Origin: Pseudofrankia inefficax
Lineage (GTDB): Bacteria; Actinomycetota; Actinomycetes; Frankiales; Frankiaceae
Length of the DNA: 64,000 bases
NCBI RefSeq assembly: GCF_000166135.1
Contig: NC_014666.1
Location: forward strand, 6,820,001 to 6,884,000
Direction: 5' to 3'
The notes below the pieces were generated by a model. That model was given only the letters and a program-made list of their open reading frames with translations, was not told the origin of the DNA and did not search any database. Shown piece by piece: positions 60,785 to 64,000 of the stretch. The position numbers and the translations under genes were made by a program. How positions within the stretch are numbered: the first letter of the stretch is position 1; the number at the start of each line of letters is the position of its first letter.

Positions 60785-61318
60785 ATGGCTGAGGACGAGC
60801 TGAGCGCCCTGTTGAAAGGCGCCGACCCCGCGATGATCGTGGTGACCGCCGCGGCCGACGGCGAACGCGCCGGCTGTCTGGTCGGATTCCACGCCCAGTC
60901 GAGCATTACGCCGCCTAGATACTGCGTGTGGCTGTCGAAGGCCAACCACACCTACCGGATCGGGCTGCGTTCGACGCATTTCGGGCTGCATTTCCTCGAC
61001 GCCGACGATCACGCGACGGCGAAGGCGTTCGGATCGCTCACCGGCGACGAGACCGACAAGTTCGCCGGGCGGACCGTGCTCGCCGGGCCCGGAGACGTTC
61101 CGCTGCTGGCCGACGTCCCCCACCGCCTGGTGGGCCGCCGGCTGTGCGTGCTGGACGACGGCGGCGACCACGTCTGCTTCACCCTGGAGCCCGTCGCCGC
61201 GTCGACAAGCGGGCCGTTCACCCCGCTGCGGCAGTCCCAGGCCCGGGACATCACGCCCGGCCACGACAACACCGAACGCCCGGCGCCGCCGACCGAGCGG
61301 GCCGGCGCACCGGTCTGA
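60785..61318 (+). CDS. Flavin reductase-like FMN-binding split-barrel protein
   Basis: 177 residues. The flavin-reductase pattern is clear: MIVVTAAADGERAGCLVGFHAQSSITPPRYCVWLSKANHTY, later GLHFLDADDHATAKAFGSLTGDETDKF and VLDDGGDHVCFTLEPV. It would bind FMN or FAD; reductase activity is inferred. ATG 60785 follows GAAGGGG. It may be transcribed with the holin/DUF3618 genes, 64 bases upstream. A strong terminator hairpin follows. Confidence 0.85.
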   Translation: MAEDELSALLKGADPAMIVVTAAADGERAGCLVGFHAQSSITPPRYCVWLSKANHTYRIGLRSTHFGLHFLDADDHATAKAFGSLTGDETDKFAGRTVLAGPGDVPLLADVPHRLVGRRLCVLDDGGDHVCFTLEPVAASTSGPFTPLRQSQARDITPGHDNTERPAPPTERAGAPV

Positions 61319-61326
61319 GCCCACAG

Positions 61327-61393
61327 CTGCCGGGCTCCGGCCTCGGGTTCCGTGACAACCTCGCGGGCGGAACCCGAGACCGGAGCCCGGCAG
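61327..61393. terminator. Long-stem bidirectional terminator hairpin
   Basis: Arms 61327-61352 and 61368-61393 are inverted copies with a single mismatch (26-bp stem) around a 15-base loop. It begins 9 bases after the flavin reductase stop and ends 7 bases before the convergent phosphatase stop. Its shape (long stem, 15-base loop) is like that of the 75-bp repeats, but its sequence is unrelated. Confidence 0.88.
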
Positions 61394-61400
61394 TCGTCGT

Positions 61401-63824
61401 CTACCCGTGCAGCTCGACGACGACCAGGCACGTGTCGTCGTCGGTGTCCGGCATGCAGTGCGCGAGCAGGAAGTCGGCGCGGCGCCCGACGTCGGCCTGC
61501 GGCACCGCGGCCAGCCGCAGCAGGTCGCGCAGCGACTCGTCGAGGCCGGCCCGCCGCCGTTCCACCAGTCCGTCGGTGTAGAGCAGCAGCACGTCACCGG
61601 CGGTCAGCTGGATCCGCGCCTCGTCGTAGGAGACGTCGGGGATCACGCCCAGCAGCAGGCCGTTCGGGGGCGGCAGTGTCTGGGCCCGGCCGGCGCGGAT
61701 CAGCACCGGGGGCAGATGGCCCGCGTGCGCCCAGCGCAGGGTGCGGTCGCCCGGCTGGTAGAGGCCGCAGATGACGGTGGCGGTGAGGTCGTCGGTGAGG
61801 TGGCAGGCCACGTTGTTCAGCCAGCTCAGCAGCTGTCCCGGGCTCGCCCCGGTGATGGCCAGGCCACGCAGGCTGTTGCGCAGCGTCGTCATCGCCGCGA
61901 CCGACCGGATGCTGTGGCCCGCGACGTCGCCGACGGCCAGCAGGATCTGCCCGTCGGGCAGTTCGATGGCGTCGTACCAGTCGCCGCCGACGAGGCTCTC
62001 CTGCTCGGCCGGCCGGTAGCGGACGGCGGCGGCGAGGCCGCTGCCGGTCAGCAGGGGCGGGGCGTCCGGGATGATCGCGCGCTGCAGCGCCAGCGCGAGC
62101 TGGTGCTGGTCGTCGGCGCGCGCCTCGGAGTCGGCGAGCTGGCTGCGGGTGGCGTGCAGGACGAGCTCGGTCCGGTACTGGTCGGTGAGGTCCTGGTAGA
62201 CGCCGCGGACCGCGATCAGGGTCCCGGAGGGGTCGAGGACCGGCTCCGCGAACGTGCGCCAGTGCCGCAGCCCGCCGTCGGGCAGCAGGATCCGGAACGA
62301 CGCGGACGCCGCCCGGCCGACCAGGAGCAGCGCCTCCCGAAGGTGAGCGAACGCGTCCTGGTCCTCGGCCAGGACGCGCGGGTGCAGGTCCTCCAGCGCG
62401 ATGGGCGGGGCCGCGCGCGGCAGCCTGAACAGGTCGTAGGTGTTGTCCGTCCACCTGATGGCACCGGTGCCGACGTCCTCCTCCCAGCCGCCGAACCCGC
62501 CGAGCCGTTGGACGTGCGCGCCCAGCGAGGCTGGCGCGTCCGCGCCGTCGGTGAACCGCCAGCTGATCGCGACCGAGTCGGCGTGCCGGGTGAGCCGGAC
62601 GTCCATCTCGCGGCTGACGATGACATCGCCGACGAGGCAGAGCAGCACCGTCCGGTCGGCCGCATACGGCGTGCCGGTGCGCAGCACGTCGAGCGCGTGG
62701 CCGAACAGGCCGTCGTCCGCGCCCATCAGCGGGTAGAGGTCCAGCAGCCGGGCCCCGCGCACCTCGTCGGCCGACAGCCCGATGGGGTCGACGAAGTCGC
62801 GGTTGACGTAGCTGACCGTGAAGTCGATGATCTCGCCCTGGTCGTCGCGTACCGCCCGGGCCAGCAGGACCGAGCCGGCGAGCCCGTCCAGCAGGGCCGG
62901 CAGCCAGGCCTCCAGCCCGCGCCCGTCGCCGGCATCCGGGCCGCCGCCGGCCTCGTCCTCCTGCAGCCGCAGGGCTCGCCGGCAGAGGTCGGCCAGCGCC
63001 GCGAGCTCGCGCAGCAGCCGGGCGCCGTCGGTCTCCAGCGGCCGTGCCCAGCAGATCTCGACCGCCCCGACCAGAGTGCCCGCGGCCAGCAGGGGCAGCG
63101 CGGCCCGGGCGCCGGTCCAGCCACCCAGGGCCGCCGGCGGCAGCCGACCGGCGGGGTCCTCGGGCGGCGTTCCGGTCGGCCACCAGACCGGGTTCCCGTC
63201 GGCCACCGCCCGGGTGGCCGCGCAGTCCAGCTGGGGCGGCACCCGCTGCCAGCGGCTGGCGTCGAGGGCCGTGAGGCCGTGCTGCCCCACCAGGGTGAGG
63301 GCGCCATCGGGTTCGAGCGTCCACAGCACGAGGGCGCACGCCTGGTGCGCGGCGAGGCCCTCCCGCAGGACGGCCTGGGCGATCGCGTCGCCGTCCGCGG
63401 CGTTGCCGGCCGCCGTCGCCGCGCGCCAGAGCCGATGCCCCACCCGATCCTCGACGGGGACGGCGTGGGAGTCAGGCCCCGGCTCCGGCTCGCCGAGCAG
63501 CTCGGCGGCGAAGTCGGCCTCGCTGACGCCCGCGGTACGCGCCAGCAGCCGGAACTGGTCGGCGGCCTCGGTCGGGCTCAGCCGGAGCCGCTCCGCGAGG
63601 ACGCCGACGGCCAGGTCGACGATCCGCGCGCCGGCGGCCGTGGACTCCAGCTCCAGGATGCGCCGCCGCTGCCGGATGACGATGTCGAGGAGCCGGTTGC
63701 GGCGCTCGGGCGGCTGTTCCGGCTCCTGCGGCGTCCGGGCCACCTTCTCCTCTACCTGGCGCCTCGCCTGGCGCTCCGTGGAGTCACCTGGCACCCCGTC
63801 GGTGCTGCCGAGCTGTCTTCCCAC
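61401..63824 (-). CDS. ANTAR-GAF-PAS-SpoIIE PP2C serine phosphatase
   Basis: 807 residues. The N-terminal segment ARIVDLAVGVLAERLRLSPTEAADQFRLLAR (about 65-95) looks like an ANTAR RNA-binding three-helix unit after a coiled coil. A GAF domain (about 130-285), two PAS-like domains (about 310-415 and 430-550) and a SpoIIE/PP2C domain follow. The catalytic domain has GGDWYDAIEL, GDVAGHSIRS and the late DDDTCLVVV motifs intact. It probably dephosphorylates an anti-anti-sigma factor; the ANTAR unit would add RNA or leader control. GTG 63824 follows GGAG. It is convergent with the flavin reductase gene across a terminator. Confidence 0.88.
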   Translation of the reverse strand: MGRQLGSTDGVPGDSTERQARRQVEEKVARTPQEPEQPPERRNRLLDIVIRQRRRILELESTAAGARIVDLAVGVLAERLRLSPTEAADQFRLLARTAGVSEADFAAELLGEPEPGPDSHAVPVEDRVGHRLWRAATAAGNAADGDAIAQAVLREGLAAHQACALVLWTLEPDGALTLVGQHGLTALDASRWQRVPPQLDCAATRAVADGNPVWWPTGTPPEDPAGRLPPAALGGWTGARAALPLLAAGTLVGAVEICWARPLETDGARLLRELAALADLCRRALRLQEDEAGGGPDAGDGRGLEAWLPALLDGLAGSVLLARAVRDDQGEIIDFTVSYVNRDFVDPIGLSADEVRGARLLDLYPLMGADDGLFGHALDVLRTGTPYAADRTVLLCLVGDVIVSREMDVRLTRHADSVAISWRFTDGADAPASLGAHVQRLGGFGGWEEDVGTGAIRWTDNTYDLFRLPRAAPPIALEDLHPRVLAEDQDAFAHLREALLLVGRAASASFRILLPDGGLRHWRTFAEPVLDPSGTLIAVRGVYQDLTDQYRTELVLHATRSQLADSEARADDQHQLALALQRAIIPDAPPLLTGSGLAAAVRYRPAEQESLVGGDWYDAIELPDGQILLAVGDVAGHSIRSVAAMTTLRNSLRGLAITGASPGQLLSWLNNVACHLTDDLTATVICGLYQPGDRTLRWAHAGHLPPVLIRAGRAQTLPPPNGLLLGVIPDVSYDEARIQLTAGDVLLLYTDGLVERRRAGLDESLRDLLRLAAVPQADVGRRADFLLAHCMPDTDDDTCLVVVELHG

Positions 63825-63980
63825 CGAGTCGCTCCGCCCGGCTTCCGACGAGCTTCCGATCAGGTGTCCGCACGACGCCGCTTACCCTACTGGGATGGTA
63901 TTAGCGGCATGCTGGCTGCCGGCACGCCCCCGCTGTCGCCGCACGGTGACGGTGGCGCGACCTGCTCCGGGAGGACGTCG

Positions 63981-64000
63981 GTGACCGACACCCTGGTTCC
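63981..64000 (+). CDS. 5' end of a gene running off the window
   Basis: GTG 63981 lies seven bases after GGGAGG and opens the frame MTDTLV at the window edge. The position, divergent from the ANTAR phosphatase gene, is normal for a gene start. With six codons no function can be given. Confidence 0.4.

Overview
The window is a piece of actinobacterial chromosome. It is very GC-rich (by eye above 70%), uses GTG starts often, has strong third-position GC bias, and packs genes with 4-base ATGA/GTGA overlaps. The gene stock fits a soil actinomycete of the Frankia/Pseudofrankia kind: acyl-CoA synthetases, enoyl-CoA hydratases, an F420-type luciferase-like oxidoreductase, branched-chain-amino-acid-type binding proteins, SpoIIE phosphatases, a Ser/Thr kinase and an FHA protein. 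The genus is an inference. No rRNA, tRNA, insertion sequence or CRISPR array is visible.

Layout. 1-7065: acyl-CoA/steroid-like catabolism (DUF35 end, Ltp2-like aldolase, MarR regulator, then a coupled carboxyltransferase / LLM oxidoreductase / enoyl-CoA hydratase operon and a FadD-type ligase). 7515-14865: mixed genes, including a HEGGH membrane protein, a proline-rich single-pass protein, a beta-hydroxyacid dehydrogenase, a second hydratase, and a divergent PAS-GAF-SpoIIE phosphatase and FHA pair. 15198-18120: a collagen-like SH3 lipoprotein, gluconokinase and a His-rich membrane protein. 18471-22456: a full-length single-chain PurL preceded by a short repeat-encoded ORF coupled to its start. 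22678-29130: cyclase-like protein, acyl-CoA ligase, SDR, DUF2127 protein and a Ser/Thr kinase.

29294-38668 is a coherent sugar locus. It has an ABC importer (binding protein and two permeases, no ATPase), a GH4 glycosidase, a DeoR regulator, and a four-gene overlapping operon of PfkB kinase, SIS protein, second PfkB kinase and class II aldolase. The set reads as uptake of a galactoside or amino sugar and breakdown through a tagatose-phosphate type route. 38729-44428 holds an acyl-CoA ligase/SMP-30 operon flanked by two related orphan binding proteins. 44865-47911: TetR, then a PLP decarboxylase coupled to a GNAT acetyltransferase. 47917-49197: a Panacea-Fic toxin-antitoxin pair.

49471-64000: Nudix hydrolase, LtrA-like membrane protein, a NarL-type two-component pair, dienelactone hydrolase, transglutaminase-like protease, two-domain glyoxalase, small lipoprotein, a frameshifted choice-of-anchor A remnant, a holin-X/DUF3618 pair, a flavin reductase and an ANTAR-GAF-PAS-SpoIIE phosphatase.

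The most unusual feature is a family of six intergenic repeats, each exactly 75 bp and each able to fold into a hairpin of about 30 bp with a 15-nt loop. Compensatory base changes preserve the stem between copies. All six lie 39-102 bases downstream of a stop codon. Other notable points are the repeat-built leader ORF of purL, the Panacea-Fic pair, and the Ltp2-like aldolase with its two catalytic-type tyrosines.
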